A stretch of 55,454 nucleotides of DNA from Syntrophorhabdaceae bacterium. Lineage in GTDB: Bacteria > Desulfobacterota > Syntrophorhabdia > Syntrophorhabdales > Syntrophorhabdaceae. Location: positions 1-55,454 of the forward strand of contig JAOAGQ010000025.1 in the NCBI GenBank assembly GCA_026415675.1. The letters are read 5' to 3'. Made by a program: the position numbers and the translations under genes. This document shows, piece after piece, positions 1 to 8,411 of this stretch (position 1 is the first letter of the stretch; every line of letters begins with the position of its first letter). The notes under the pieces are model-generated. The model saw only the letters and a program-made list of their open reading frames with translations, did not search any database and had not been told where the DNA came from.

Positions 1-338
1 TTCATAATCGGTTCAGGCCAAAAGAATACACCCTTCCAATACATAGTCGAAATTAGAGCATAGAAAAAAGGGTTGTGTCTTACAACCTTCGACACAACCC
101 TTAAGGGATTATTTTTATTGTTAAAGATTTTTATATACCCCATCCCAATCTGTGTATCCATTTTTAGTAGATGATGCCAAAACTTTATATCTTTTGTCAA
201 GCAAATATTAAAAAATTATAATAAAAATGAAAGAGAAATTAAGACATATTATGTGAAAAATATCTTTAAGCATAAGAAAAGCATCTCCGGAAGATTTTTT
301 ACTGCCAGGATTAATTAGTTTTTTTATCAGGTAATTTA
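1..338. other. AT-rich noncoding stretch after the dsr operon
   Basis: No convincing open reading frame or RNA gene is visible here. It contains the perfect-stem terminator at 64-102 for minus-strand transcripts. The 103-338 part is strongly AT-rich and would be a 3' untranslated region of about 240 nt if the dsr transcript runs to that terminator. The first 60 bases show nothing I can assign. Confidence 0.6.
64..102 (-). terminator. Rho-independent terminator of the dsr operon
   Basis: A perfect 12-bp inverted repeat (arms 68-79 and 91-102, 11-nt loop) is followed, when read on the minus strand, by a run of T (complement of the A run at 64-69). Orientation and place fit the end of the dsrMKJOP transcript, although it lies about 240 nt past the dsrP stop. 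Confidence 0.8.
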
Positions 339-1481
339 TTAACCTTTTTTGATTTTAATCTTGATAGAAAACCTATAAAAGATGGTGAGAAAGAGAAACC
401 CGAGGGCGTATATTCCTATGGAGATCAGTATTTCAGGGATGGTGGGGGAATAGGAGGGTAACTCGTTTAATGGGGACGGGATAAAGCCGGTTACGACAAA
501 GCCAACCCCTTTCTCTATCCATATGGAGATGATAATCGCTATCGAGGCCCCCATGAATACCCATTCATTCTTTCTTGTTCCCGAATATAGGAGAAAAAAT
601 GCGGATAACCAGGAAAGGATAAGGGAAAACCATATATAGACCGCATAGGGAGGTTCTTTAAGCATGATCCTAAAATGTTCGGTATGTTCCGGGATAGCGC
701 TATAAAAGACGGTGAAAAGCTCAACAAGAAAAAAGAAGATATTGATTATAAGTGCATAGGTCATAATCTGGACGAGTTTCTCGATTGCCTGTCTGCCTGC
801 ATCAAATCCGGTTGTCCTTTTGATAATCATACAGAGGAGGAGAAGCATGGCGGGGCCTGAGGCAAAGGCAGAGGCAAGAAAACGAGGAGCAAGGAGGGCG
901 GTCAACCAGAAAGGTCTTGCCCCGAGCCCTGAGTATATAAAGGCAGTTACAGTATGGATACTCACCGCCCAGGGAATGGAAATTAAGACAAAAGGTTTTA
1001 GCCATTTCGGGGTAGGCTCCGAATGCTCTTCTGCCTTTAAGGTTTGCCATGCCACCAAGAGGTTGAGGATTAGATAACCGCTTAAGACAAACACATCCCA
1101 GAAGAGCAAAGATCTTGGAGAGGGGTGGAGGATGATGTTCAAGACCCTTGAAGGCTCCCCTAAGTCCACAAAGACGAAAAGGATCGCCATTAATACCGCG
1201 GATACAGCGAGAAACTCCCCGAGAACGGTAATCTTCCCGAAGGCTTTGTAGTTATGGATGTAATAAGGCAGGACAACCATAACCGCCGAGGCTGCAACAC
1301 CAACAAGGAAAGTGAAATTGGCGATATAGAGCCCCCATGATACATCCCTTCCCATCCCCGTTATCGACAACCCTTCCCTCAACTGTATGAGGTAACAGCT
1401 AAAACCTGACAGGATAAGGATGAGAAGAAGGCATAACCATACCCATAAAGACCTGCCTTCCTGTTGTGTCTTATCCATCAT
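339..1481 (-). CDS. dsrP: DsrP, NrfD-family membrane subunit of the DsrMKJOP complex
   Basis: This 380-residue polytopic protein belongs to the NrfD/PsrC family of quinone-interacting integral membrane subunits. Several hydrophobic segments are visible along its whole length, starting near residue 13. Directly upstream on the same strand are a Tat-exported ferredoxin, a triheme cytochrome, an HdrD-like protein and a NarI-like protein, exactly the dsrM-K-J-O-P order, so the call rests on family plus synteny. In sulfur-metabolising bacteria DsrP is thought to exchange electrons between the menaquinone pool and DsrO/DsrJ. The start has two consecutive ATG codons behind a GGTGAG-like ribosome site; either could be used. 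It is the last gene of the operon, 21 nt after dsrO. Confidence 0.9.
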   Translation of the reverse strand: MMDKTQQEGRSLWVWLCLLLILILSGFSCYLIQLREGLSITGMGRDVSWGLYIANFTFLVGVAASAVMVVLPYYIHNYKAFGKITVLGEFLAVSAVLMAILFVFVDLGEPSRVLNIILHPSPRSLLFWDVFVLSGYLILNLLVAWQTLKAEEHSEPTPKWLKPFVLISIPWAVSIHTVTAFIYSGLGARPFWLTALLAPRFLASAFASGPAMLLLLCMIIKRTTGFDAGRQAIEKLVQIMTYALIINIFFFLVELFTVFYSAIPEHTEHFRIMLKEPPYAVYIWFSLILSWLSAFFLLYSGTRKNEWVFMGASIAIIISIWIEKGVGFVVTGFIPSPLNELPSYSPTIPEILISIGIYALGFLFLTIFYRFSIKIKIKKG

Positions 1482-1502
1482 TCTCTCTCACCTTTAAAAT
1501 CT

Positions 1503-2249
1503 TTATAGAACATAATAGACCCTGGGCTTTGTTCCCAAATGTGTCTTCCTTGCTATGATATGTCTATCCTTTATGGATGGATATGAATCGAGTCTTCCCG
1601 CACTTGTGTCCACAAGAGCCATACCTTTATGCTTGCATGCCTCGACACAGGCAGGGAGTTTGTTTAACGCTATCCTCTCTTCGCATAGGCTACATTTTTC
1701 TACAACACCCTTTGTTCTTGTGGGATAGTCGGGATTTATCTTTTTTATATACGGTCTTGGTTCCCTCCAGTTAAAGCTCCTCGCCCCATAGGGACATGCG
1801 GCCATGCAGTATCTGCAACCTATGCAACGGTGGTAGTCCATCATTACGATCCCGTCCTCCCTTTTCCATGTAGCCTTTGTGGGACAGACCTTTACGCAGG
1901 GCGGGTTTTCACAGTGATTGCAAAGTACAGGTATGGGGATCGACGGTAGTCTCTCCTTTGTCAATTCAAGGGCCGAATCGTGGAAGACATCCCCGTATCG
2001 GGCCTTCCAGATCCACTTTACCTCATCCTTTCTGTTATTAAAATCAGGGATATTGTGGGTCAAAACACAGGCATCGACACAGTCTCTACATTCGGGGTTT
2101 TTTAAGCATACCCCAATATCTATGACCATTGCCCATCTCTTTACATTTTGTGGGGAGGCATAGACCTTACCGAAAAGGCTATCTCCCATACCCAGGGTGA
2201 CGCCTGCAAGGGTAATCCCTGTAATTTTTATAAATTTCCTTCTATCCAT
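1503..2249 (-). CDS. dsrO: DsrO, periplasmic ferredoxin-like iron-sulfur subunit
   Basis: This 248-residue protein opens with a twin-arginine signal (RRKFIK at residues 3-8, then a hydrophobic stretch to about residue 31), so the mature protein should be exported folded by Tat. Cysteine clusters follow: a CLKNPEC..C region near 48-60, CNHCENPPCVKVCP, CIGCRYCMAACP and a late CSLC plus CVEAC pair, typical of the multi-[4Fe-4S] subunits that partner NrfD proteins. In the Dsr complex it is the likely electron carrier between DsrP and the periplasmic heme protein DsrJ. It lies 4 nt after dsrJ and 21 nt before dsrP. A tatA/B-tatC pair sits about 10 kb away in this window. Confidence 0.92.
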   Translation of the reverse strand: MDRRKFIKITGITLAGVTLGMGDSLFGKVYASPQNVKRWAMVIDIGVCLKNPECRDCVDACVLTHNIPDFNNRKDEVKWIWKARYGDVFHDSALELTKERLPSIPIPVLCNHCENPPCVKVCPTKATWKREDGIVMMDYHRCIGCRYCMAACPYGARSFNWREPRPYIKKINPDYPTRTKGVVEKCSLCEERIALNKLPACVEACKHKGMALVDTSAGRLDSYPSIKDRHIIARKTHLGTKPRVYYVL

Positions 2250-2253
2250 CTAT

Positions 2254-2652
2254 CTATACCTTTGAACCTTCCTCCTTTGGTATATTATGGCAATCCCAGC
2301 ATTTTGGTGTTTTAACACCACTATACCCGTGGCACCTGTCACAAAACCCGGCCTTATCGATATGGCAGGAGAGACACGTCCCGGTGAGGCTTATCCTATA
2401 TACCTTACCATCCAACCCTTTATATGTCCTTATCCCTTTCCTTACCGCATCATCCCGCCATTTGATGAGAAGGTCCATGTGGTTTGACCTCATAAACATC
2501 CGTTCTTCTATACAGCTCTTTTCTTCTTTCGGCATGCTAAGTTTAAGGGACGGTTCTACCTTCCCTGATAGGGCATTATACCAGAGGGGGCTTAGAAGGA
2601 TTATGAGAAAAACAACTAAACCTGTAATCACCTTTCCTTTATCGTATACCAT
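2254..2652 (-). CDS. dsrJ: DsrJ, membrane-anchored triheme cytochrome c
   Basis: This 132-residue protein has one N-terminal hydrophobic anchor (about residues 8-25) and three CxxCH heme c motifs at 93-97, 104-108 and 118-122. That is the size and heme count of DsrJ. A single cysteine at residue 47 lies in the position where DsrJ proteins carry the cysteine proposed as an unusual heme ligand; this comparison is from knowledge of the family, not alignment. It would act on the periplasmic side with DsrO. The gene sits 28 nt after dsrK and 4 nt before dsrO. Confidence 0.92.
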   Translation of the reverse strand: MVYDKGKVITGLVVFLIILLSPLWYNALSGKVEPSLKLSMPKEEKSCIEERMFMRSNHMDLLIKWRDDAVRKGIRTYKGLDGKVYRISLTGTCLSCHIDKAGFCDRCHGYSGVKTPKCWDCHNIPKEEGSKV

Positions 2653-2680
2653 TTAACCACCCTTTTATCATGGTCCTTTC

Positions 2681-4258
2681 TCAATCCGTCAGGGGTTCGC
2701 CCCTTAAATTTTTCTCCCTTACCTTTTCCCCTTTCATCAAAAGGGCATTTCCAACAAGTTCATGGACACCGCAGACCTCAACGCCTGATACCCAGTAATC
2801 GAGTAGTTGAGGCAATGAAGCCTTATCTATAGCGCACATGCAGGCAACCATATTTACCCCATGCTTTTCCTTTACGTATTTGACGGCATTTGCCCTGGGG
2901 AAACCGCCTTTGAGCCTCATCTCGAGGTTTTCATCGGCACCGAGGCCTGCCCCACTGCCGCAGCAGAATGTCTTCTCCCTGATGGTGTTCTCAGGCATCT
3001 CGTAAAAATTGTTGCATACCTTTTTTATAATGTACCGGGGTTCCTCGAGGAGCCCCATGGACCTCGCGGTGTTACAGGAATCGTGGAATGTGACTACCCA
3101 TCTATCATTTCTCGTTTTATCGAGTCTTAATTTATTGTTGTATATGAGATCCGCGGTGAATTCCGAAATGTGTACCATCTTGGTCGATTTTGCCTGCTCG
3201 AACCTTGTGCCTGTGATGGGCGATACGGGAACCTCGAGAAAATCGGCAGGACCGTTCATGGTGTCCATGTACTGGTGTATAACCCTCCACATATGGCCGC
3301 ACTCACCCCCTAAAATCCATTTTACCCCGAGCCTCTTTGCCTCTGCATATATCTTTGCATTTAGCCTTTTCATAAGCTCCGAAGAATGGAAGAGGCCGAA
3401 ATTACCCCCCTCTGAGGCGTAGGTGCTCCACGTGTAGTCGAGACCTATCTCATGGAATAGCATGAGATAACCGAGGAATGTATACCAGTGAGGGTTTGCA
3501 AAATAGTCTGCCGAAGGGGCAACAAAGAGTATCTCCGCCCCCTTCCTGTTTATCGGTGCCTCAACGGAAAGACCTGTCAGATCCTTTATCTCATCGAGGG
3601 CGAAATCGAAGGTCTCCTTCATCGCATGGGGGGGGACACCGAGATGGTTGCCCGTTCTGAAGCAGTTTGATGCAGGCTCTACCACCCACTGTATATTACA
3701 CCCAACGAGGTTCAATAGTTCTCTTACCATCATGGTGATTTCACATGTATCTATCCCGTAGGGGCAGTAAACGGAGCAGCGTCTACACTCTGTGCACTGG
3801 AAAAAGTAATAAAACCACTCTTTTATAACATCCTCTGTAAGCTCCCTTGCCCCGACCAGTTCACCAAAGAGTCTCCCTGATACGGTAAAATACCTTTTAT
3901 AAACAGAACGTATCAACTCTGCCCTTAGAACAGGCATGTTGTTCGGGTCCCCCGTTCCAAGAAAGAAATGGCATTTATCCCCGCAGGCCCCGCATCTCAC
4001 ACAGATATCGAGAAAAAGCCTGAAGGAGCGGTGCCTTTTTAAGAGTTTTGCCATGCCCTCGAGTATGATCTCCTTCCAGTTTTTGGGGAGCTTCCAGTCC
4101 AAATCCGCGGGATTCCATTCCCTCGGATTTGGAAGGCCAAGATAGTTCTGATGTTTAAGGGGGGCGCTGTAACAGTACGTGCCCTTTCTAAAGAGTTGCT
4201 CCTCTTTTTTCGGTGATTGCAAATCTACATCGTTTAATATCTCTTCCGCCTTTTTCAT
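2681..4258 (-). CDS. dsrK: DsrK, HdrD-like catalytic iron-sulfur subunit
   Basis: This 525-residue cytoplasmic protein has two [4Fe-4S] binding motifs (CVRCGACGDKC and CTECRRCSVYC, roughly residues 86-185). The C-terminal half resembles the CCG domain of heterodisulfide reductase, with DSCN, FCCGSG and CMCAID elements. In DsrK this domain is thought to carry a special [4Fe-4S] centre that reduces the DsrC trisulfide during sulfite reduction. No dsrC or dsrAB is present in the window. It starts 6 nt after dsrM, with a purine-rich ribosome site directly before the ATG. Length and synteny fit DsrK rather than HdrD or GlcD-type relatives. Confidence 0.92.
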   Translation of the reverse strand: MKKAEEILNDVDLQSPKKEEQLFRKGTYCYSAPLKHQNYLGLPNPREWNPADLDWKLPKNWKEIILEGMAKLLKRHRSFRLFLDICVRCGACGDKCHFFLGTGDPNNMPVLRAELIRSVYKRYFTVSGRLFGELVGARELTEDVIKEWFYYFFQCTECRRCSVYCPYGIDTCEITMMVRELLNLVGCNIQWVVEPASNCFRTGNHLGVPPHAMKETFDFALDEIKDLTGLSVEAPINRKGAEILFVAPSADYFANPHWYTFLGYLMLFHEIGLDYTWSTYASEGGNFGLFHSSELMKRLNAKIYAEAKRLGVKWILGGECGHMWRVIHQYMDTMNGPADFLEVPVSPITGTRFEQAKSTKMVHISEFTADLIYNNKLRLDKTRNDRWVVTFHDSCNTARSMGLLEEPRYIIKKVCNNFYEMPENTIREKTFCCGSGAGLGADENLEMRLKGGFPRANAVKYVKEKHGVNMVACMCAIDKASLPQLLDYWVSGVEVCGVHELVGNALLMKGEKVREKNLRGEPLTD

Positions 4259-4264
4259 CCTCTC

Positions 4265-5260
4265 TCAGTTTTCCTTTTCTACAGGTAGACCCACATCCTT
4301 CATGGCAGCCCTGAACTCATCCTCCCATTCCTCATAGGTATGGACCAAAACGGGATAATCCCAGGGGTTTATATGCCTCTCCATCCTGCTCGAATTTTTG
4401 AGGTTTCTCGTAGGGCTAAAGAAAACCCCTGCCATATGGATAAGTTTGCTGAATGGCAGATAGGATAGTAGGGTCGCCACAAGAAATAGATGTATATAAA
4501 AGATGGTATTTGACTCCTTGGGAAGGGAAGGGTTGAATGAGAAAAGGCCGATCAGAAAAGCCTTTATCCCCATGATATCCACCTTCTGGACATGCCTTAT
4601 GAGAAGGCCTGTTATAACAATGGCGAAGATGAGCATCAAGGGGAAATAATCCGTAGAAATCGAGATGTACCTTGTCTGGGGATCGAATAACCTCCTGAAA
4701 AAAAGATATATGATACCTAAAAGGATAAGGAGATCCGTGATTAGAAGAGGGGGGGTAAATAGCTCAAATAGACCATCTAAACCATAGATAAACTCAACAA
4801 AAGATGGTACAGGCTCAAGAAAAAGCCTTAAGTGTCTGATTATGATAATGAATAATGACCAGTGGAAGAGAACCCCCCCGAACCAGAGCAGGAGGTTTCT
4901 ATAGAAGAGGAGTCTTCCCCCTGTCTTTAATCTCCCCTTTTCATTTCTCAGAAGGGAACGGAAAAAGAGTACCTCAAGGAGCATCCTTTTTATAACACCC
5001 CATGAGGTGTGGGGGCTCTCTATCTTATTCTGCCTTATCCAGGGAAGGGATTTTGCCTGACCGCATACGGTGGGGATAGAAAATGGCACCGGGGATTTTG
5101 CCCATATAATCACCCTGTATATTACCCCTGAGATGAAGATTAGAAAGGCTCCATATAGGACTACAATGCCAAAGAGGGCCTTCATATTGAAAAGACCGAT
5201 GCCTATCCCCGGGATAAGTATCAAAAAAAGGGTCAGTAAGGATGCGTAAAGAACGGGCAT
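4265..5260 (-). CDS. dsrM: DsrM, NarI-like cytochrome b membrane subunit
   Basis: This 331-residue membrane protein resembles the di-heme cytochrome b (NarI/HdrE-like) family: several transmembrane segments, with histidines near FHWSLF, IRH and LIH that could be heme ligands. With DsrK it forms the menaquinol-to-cytoplasm branch of the complex. It is the first gene of the dsrMKJOP operon. No Shine-Dalgarno is visible before the ATG, and a good promoter (5274-5301) ends only 13 nt upstream, so translation may begin on a leaderless or nearly leaderless mRNA. An internal ATG at residue 26 also lacks a ribosome site, so I keep the long start. Confidence 0.9.
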   Translation of the reverse strand: MPVLYASLLTLFLILIPGIGIGLFNMKALFGIVVLYGAFLIFISGVIYRVIIWAKSPVPFSIPTVCGQAKSLPWIRQNKIESPHTSWGVIKRMLLEVLFFRSLLRNEKGRLKTGGRLLFYRNLLLWFGGVLFHWSLFIIIIRHLRLFLEPVPSFVEFIYGLDGLFELFTPPLLITDLLILLGIIYLFFRRLFDPQTRYISISTDYFPLMLIFAIVITGLLIRHVQKVDIMGIKAFLIGLFSFNPSLPKESNTIFYIHLFLVATLLSYLPFSKLIHMAGVFFSPTRNLKNSSRMERHINPWDYPVLVHTYEEWEDEFRAAMKDVGLPVEKEN

Positions 5261-5273
5261 AGACAGAAATATT

Positions 5274-5301
5274 TTTATATCTACACTATCAGGGAAGTCA
5301 A
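5274..5301 (-). promoter_or_regulatory. Predicted sigma-70 promoter of dsrMKJOP
   Basis: On the minus strand TTGACT (complement of 5296-5301) and TATAAA (complement of 5274-5279) are separated by 16 nt; each matches the consensus at 5 of 6 positions. The -10 box ends 13 nt before the dsrM ATG, so the transcript would have a leader of only about 6 nt. Confidence 0.6.
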
Positions 5302-5347
5302 CCTTTTTTTCTCAACTCTTTAAAAATAGCCTTTAACTTAGAGAGGT

Positions 5348-6232
5348 TTAGGCCTTGCCTATGTCTTTTCCCATCGATTTCCAGAAATGTTCCTCAATAT
5401 CCGTGGTAAGGTGGTTCATGCCCTCCATATCCATCATCTTTACCCTCATATCATAGGCTGCCTCGAGCTGGGGCAATAGCATCCTCACCTCAGGAGAGGC
5501 CTCAAGTTTCTTGTTGATCATCTCCCTCTGTTCCAGGGCCTTTTCGTAACCTTCTGTATCGAGGGGTATGTTATAGAGTAGATTGAGTATCTCCATGAGC
5601 CTCATCTTGCCCATATAATCCTCTTCGAGGACTATATACTGGGGCAGGGATACTATAAAGACGTTTGCCTCGATACCCATCTCTTCCGCACCCTTTGTTA
5701 TGAGGTGGATGATAGTTGAAGGGCCATGATACGTTATAGGCATGGCACAGGCCCTCTTTGCATCGAGGATCGCCTCTTCTCCCAGTCCATAACCATTTAC
5801 GATAAGGGGTTTTGTATGGGGCACAGTATCATACATGCTTCCCAGTAAAATATACCTCTTAACGTTGAGGATGGATAAGATTTTCAATACGGATCTCACA
5901 TAGAGTTCGGAGAAGGCATGGGGCTCTAAAAGATGGAGGAAGAGAAAATCGGGCTCCCCATCCCTTTTTGCAAAAAAAATCTCTGTATTAGGGATCGTCA
6001 AATCCCTGATGCCCTCCTCGAGATGGATTATAGGCCTATATCTCGTGAAATCGTAGAACAGGCCGGGCCTAGCCAGTTCCCCGATCTTTCGAGCTTTAAA
6101 TCTCCCCTCGAGCTCCTGAAGTATCATCGTCCCTACGCCGTTCACATCTATCCAGGGCCTAAGGCTTGCAAAAACATAGATATCTTTTTCATCAGGTATA
6201 AAATCCCAGATATTGAACGCACCGATTTTCAT
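5348..6232 (-). CDS. PAC2-family protein
   Basis: This 294-residue soluble protein resembles the PAC2 (proteasome-assembly-chaperone-2-like) superfamily found in archaea, actinobacteria and some deltaproteobacteria. The central part has the family-like pattern of a hydrophobic strand, GSMYDTVPHTKP, a VNGYGLGEEA turn and a GPSTIIHL segment. The C-terminal third is helical and charged. The bacterial role of these proteins is poorly defined. It lies 87 nt upstream of dsrM in the same direction, but dsrM has its own promoter, so co-transcription is possible rather than certain. A GCAGGGTG ribosome site precedes the ATG. Confidence 0.7.
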   Translation of the reverse strand: MKIGAFNIWDFIPDEKDIYVFASLRPWIDVNGVGTMILQELEGRFKARKIGELARPGLFYDFTRYRPIIHLEEGIRDLTIPNTEIFFAKRDGEPDFLFLHLLEPHAFSELYVRSVLKILSILNVKRYILLGSMYDTVPHTKPLIVNGYGLGEEAILDAKRACAMPITYHGPSTIIHLITKGAEEMGIEANVFIVSLPQYIVLEEDYMGKMRLMEILNLLYNIPLDTEGYEKALEQREMINKKLEASPEVRMLLPQLEAAYDMRVKMMDMEGMNHLTTDIEEHFWKSMGKDIGKA

Positions 6233-6250
6233 ATATACACCCTGCCTGAT

Positions 6251-6280
6251 AATCTAATGCTGATTACGATTACCTGTCAA
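6251..6280 (-). promoter_or_regulatory. Possible promoter of the PAC2 gene
   Basis: A perfect TTGACA -35 (complement of 6275-6280) lies on the minus strand, with a weak TAGATT -10 (complement of 6251-6256) after 18 nt. The -10 match is poor, so only the -35 is persuasive. Confidence 0.35.
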
Positions 6281-6312
6281 GAAAAGGCTTATACTTAATC
6301 GACCGTTTAAAA

Positions 6313-6359
6313 TCACTGTGGTGAAATCACTTGATAAGAAAGGGGAAATGGATTATCGT
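6313..6359 (+). promoter_or_regulatory. Possible promoter with alternating TCAC/GTGA half-sites
   Basis: TTGATA (6331-6336) and TATCGT (6354-6359) are spaced 17 nt apart, upstream of the ferredoxin/ASKHA gene. Immediately 5' of the -35 are three half-sites TCAC (6313-6316), GTGA (6321-6324) and TCAC (6327-6330), forming two overlapping inverted repeats. This is a plausible binding site for an activator, but short enough to arise by chance. Confidence 0.3.
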
Positions 6360-6407
6360 TAGATGATTCTTAAAAATAGATACGAAGACTAGGAAAGGGG
6401 TCTAACA

Positions 6408-8402
6408 TTGAAAAAAGGCATTGAAGACATGTCGATGGTGATATTCCAGCCCTCAGGGAGAAGGGGTTATATAGAGAAAGGAAGAACGATAAAGGATGCC
6501 TCGGAGAGCCTCGGTGTTGATATAGAGGGCATCTGCGGGGAGAGGGGTGTTTGCGGGAAATGTAAGGTGAGGATCGAAGAGGGTATCTTTGAGAAGTACG
6601 GTGTGGTATCGAAGAGGGAGAACCTCTCCCAACTTAAAGAATCGGAGGGGAAATACCTCTCTAAAAAAGAGATAGACGGAGGTTTTAGGCTCGCCTGTCA
6701 GGCCCGTATACAGGGGGATATCGTTATCTTTGTCCCTGAAGAGAGTAGGAGAGAGAAACAGATAGTGAGAAAGGAGGCAAGACACATACCGATAGAGGTA
6801 AAACCTGCTGTAAAAAAGTATTACGTGGAACTCCCGAAGGCAAACCTTAAGGATACGACAGGGGACTGGGAGAGGCTTCAGGAAGCCCTTTTTAAAATAT
6901 ACGGTCTTACAAATTTAAGGATAGATTATCAGGTGCTCCTTGTCCTCCAGGATGTCATCCGTGAAGGGGACTGGAAGATCACGGTCTCCGTCTGGCAGGA
7001 TAAAGAGGTGATAAAGGTGGAGCCCGGGGAGGTAAAGAGTAGCTTTGGCCTTGCCGTAGATGTGGGAACGACAACGGTGGCCGCCTATCTCTCCGACCTG
7101 AGGACAGGAGAACTCGTTGCAACAGAATCGATGATGAACCCCCAGGTGGTATACGGGGAGGATGTGATGTCGAGGATATCTTTTACTATCAACCGTCCCG
7201 ATGGTCTAAAACGGATGAATGGGGCGATCATTGAGGGTTTAAACGGACTCATAGGGGAGATCGCCTCTATAGCCCATATCAAAACAACGGATATTGTGGA
7301 TATGACGATTGTGGGGAATACCTGCATGCACCATCTTTTTTTAAATATCAACCCTGCCCATATAGGTCGCTCTCCCTTCCCCCCTGCCATCCACCATTCC
7401 CTTGATATAAAGGCGAGGGAGTTCGGTATGCCTGCGATACGGGATAATGTTTCATCGGGGAATATAGGGGCAGGGCTATGTATATCTCCAGGGGCCTATG
7501 TCCATGTGCTCCCCGTTGAGGCAGGATTTGTAGGTGCTGACAACGTTGCGGTCCTCATCGCAGAGACCCCCTATTTCAAAGAGGAGATAGAGTTGATCAT
7601 AGATATAGGCACAAATGGAGAGCTCCTTCTCGGGAACAAAGAGAGGATCCTCTGTGCCTCCTGTGCCACAGGCCCTGCCTTTGAGGGGGCCGAGATACGG
7701 TTTGGTATGAGGGCAGCGAAGGGGGCGATAGAGAAGGTATATATAGACAGAAAGACGAAAGATGTGAGGTTCAAGGTGATAGGGAGGGAAGAGTGGAACG
7801 ATGAAGTGGACAATATAGGTGCTAAAGGCATATGTGGTTCCGGGATCATAGACGGAGTATCCCAGTTATACCTTGCGGGGATAATAGATAAGACAGGTCG
7901 CATAAGGGATTTAAAGGGGAACCCCCGCTACAGGATAGAGAACGGTCAGGCAGAGTATGTGATAGCATGGGCCCGGGAGACCACAATCGGTGAGGATATT
8001 GTTATCTGTCAGAAGGATATAAGGGCTGTCCAGCTTGCTAAAGGGGCGATGTACGCCGGGGCAAAGGTGATGATGAAGGTGCTTGGGGTGGAAAGGGTCG
8101 ACAGGGTGATTCTGGCAGGGGGGTTCGGTACCTATATCGATAAAATCTCCGCGGCCATCCTCGGTATGTTCCCTTCCTGTGAGTTAGAGCATATATATTC
8201 TATCGGAAACGCTGCAGGGGATGGGGCGAGGATGGCGCTTTTGAACGTGGACAAGAGGAAAGAGGCGGATCTTTACGGGAGAAAGACGGAATATATAGAA
8301 CTCACGATTGAGGCGGATTTTAACAAAGAATTTGCCCAGGCCATGGGGATACCCCATATGAAGGATACCTTCCCCCATTTAGAATCGATTCTCCCCCCTT
8401 GA
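6408..8402 (+). CDS. Ferredoxin/ASKHA-domain protein, RACo-like corrinoid-activation ATPase
   Basis: This 664-residue protein has an N-terminal plant-type [2Fe-2S] domain (Cys43, Cys49, Cys52, Cys97), a middle linker, and from about residue 212 an ASKHA ATPase fold opening with VDVGTTT. This is the architecture of RACo/RamA-type activators (DUF4445 region), which use ATP to reduce inactive cob(II)amide in corrinoid methyl-transfer proteins. No corrinoid protein or methyltransferase is adjacent, so its partner is unknown. The chosen start is TTG behind a clear AGGAAAGGGG ribosome site; an in-frame ATG at 6429 is the alternative. It is a single-gene unit, divergent from the PAC2 gene and convergent with glmS. 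Confidence 0.82.
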   Translation: MKKGIEDMSMVIFQPSGRRGYIEKGRTIKDASESLGVDIEGICGERGVCGKCKVRIEEGIFEKYGVVSKRENLSQLKESEGKYLSKKEIDGGFRLACQARIQGDIVIFVPEESRREKQIVRKEARHIPIEVKPAVKKYYVELPKANLKDTTGDWERLQEALFKIYGLTNLRIDYQVLLVLQDVIREGDWKITVSVWQDKEVIKVEPGEVKSSFGLAVDVGTTTVAAYLSDLRTGELVATESMMNPQVVYGEDVMSRISFTINRPDGLKRMNGAIIEGLNGLIGEIASIAHIKTTDIVDMTIVGNTCMHHLFLNINPAHIGRSPFPPAIHHSLDIKAREFGMPAIRDNVSSGNIGAGLCISPGAYVHVLPVEAGFVGADNVAVLIAETPYFKEEIELIIDIGTNGELLLGNKERILCASCATGPAFEGAEIRFGMRAAKGAIEKVYIDRKTKDVRFKVIGREEWNDEVDNIGAKGICGSGIIDGVSQLYLAGIIDKTGRIRDLKGNPRYRIENGQAEYVIAWARETTIGEDIVICQKDIRAVQLAKGAMYAGAKVMMKVLGVERVDRVILAGGFGTYIDKISAAILGMFPSCELEHIYSIGNAAGDGARMALLNVDKRKEADLYGRKTEYIELTIEADFNKEFAQAMGIPHMKDTFPHLESILPP

Positions 8403-8411
8403 TATAGAAGG

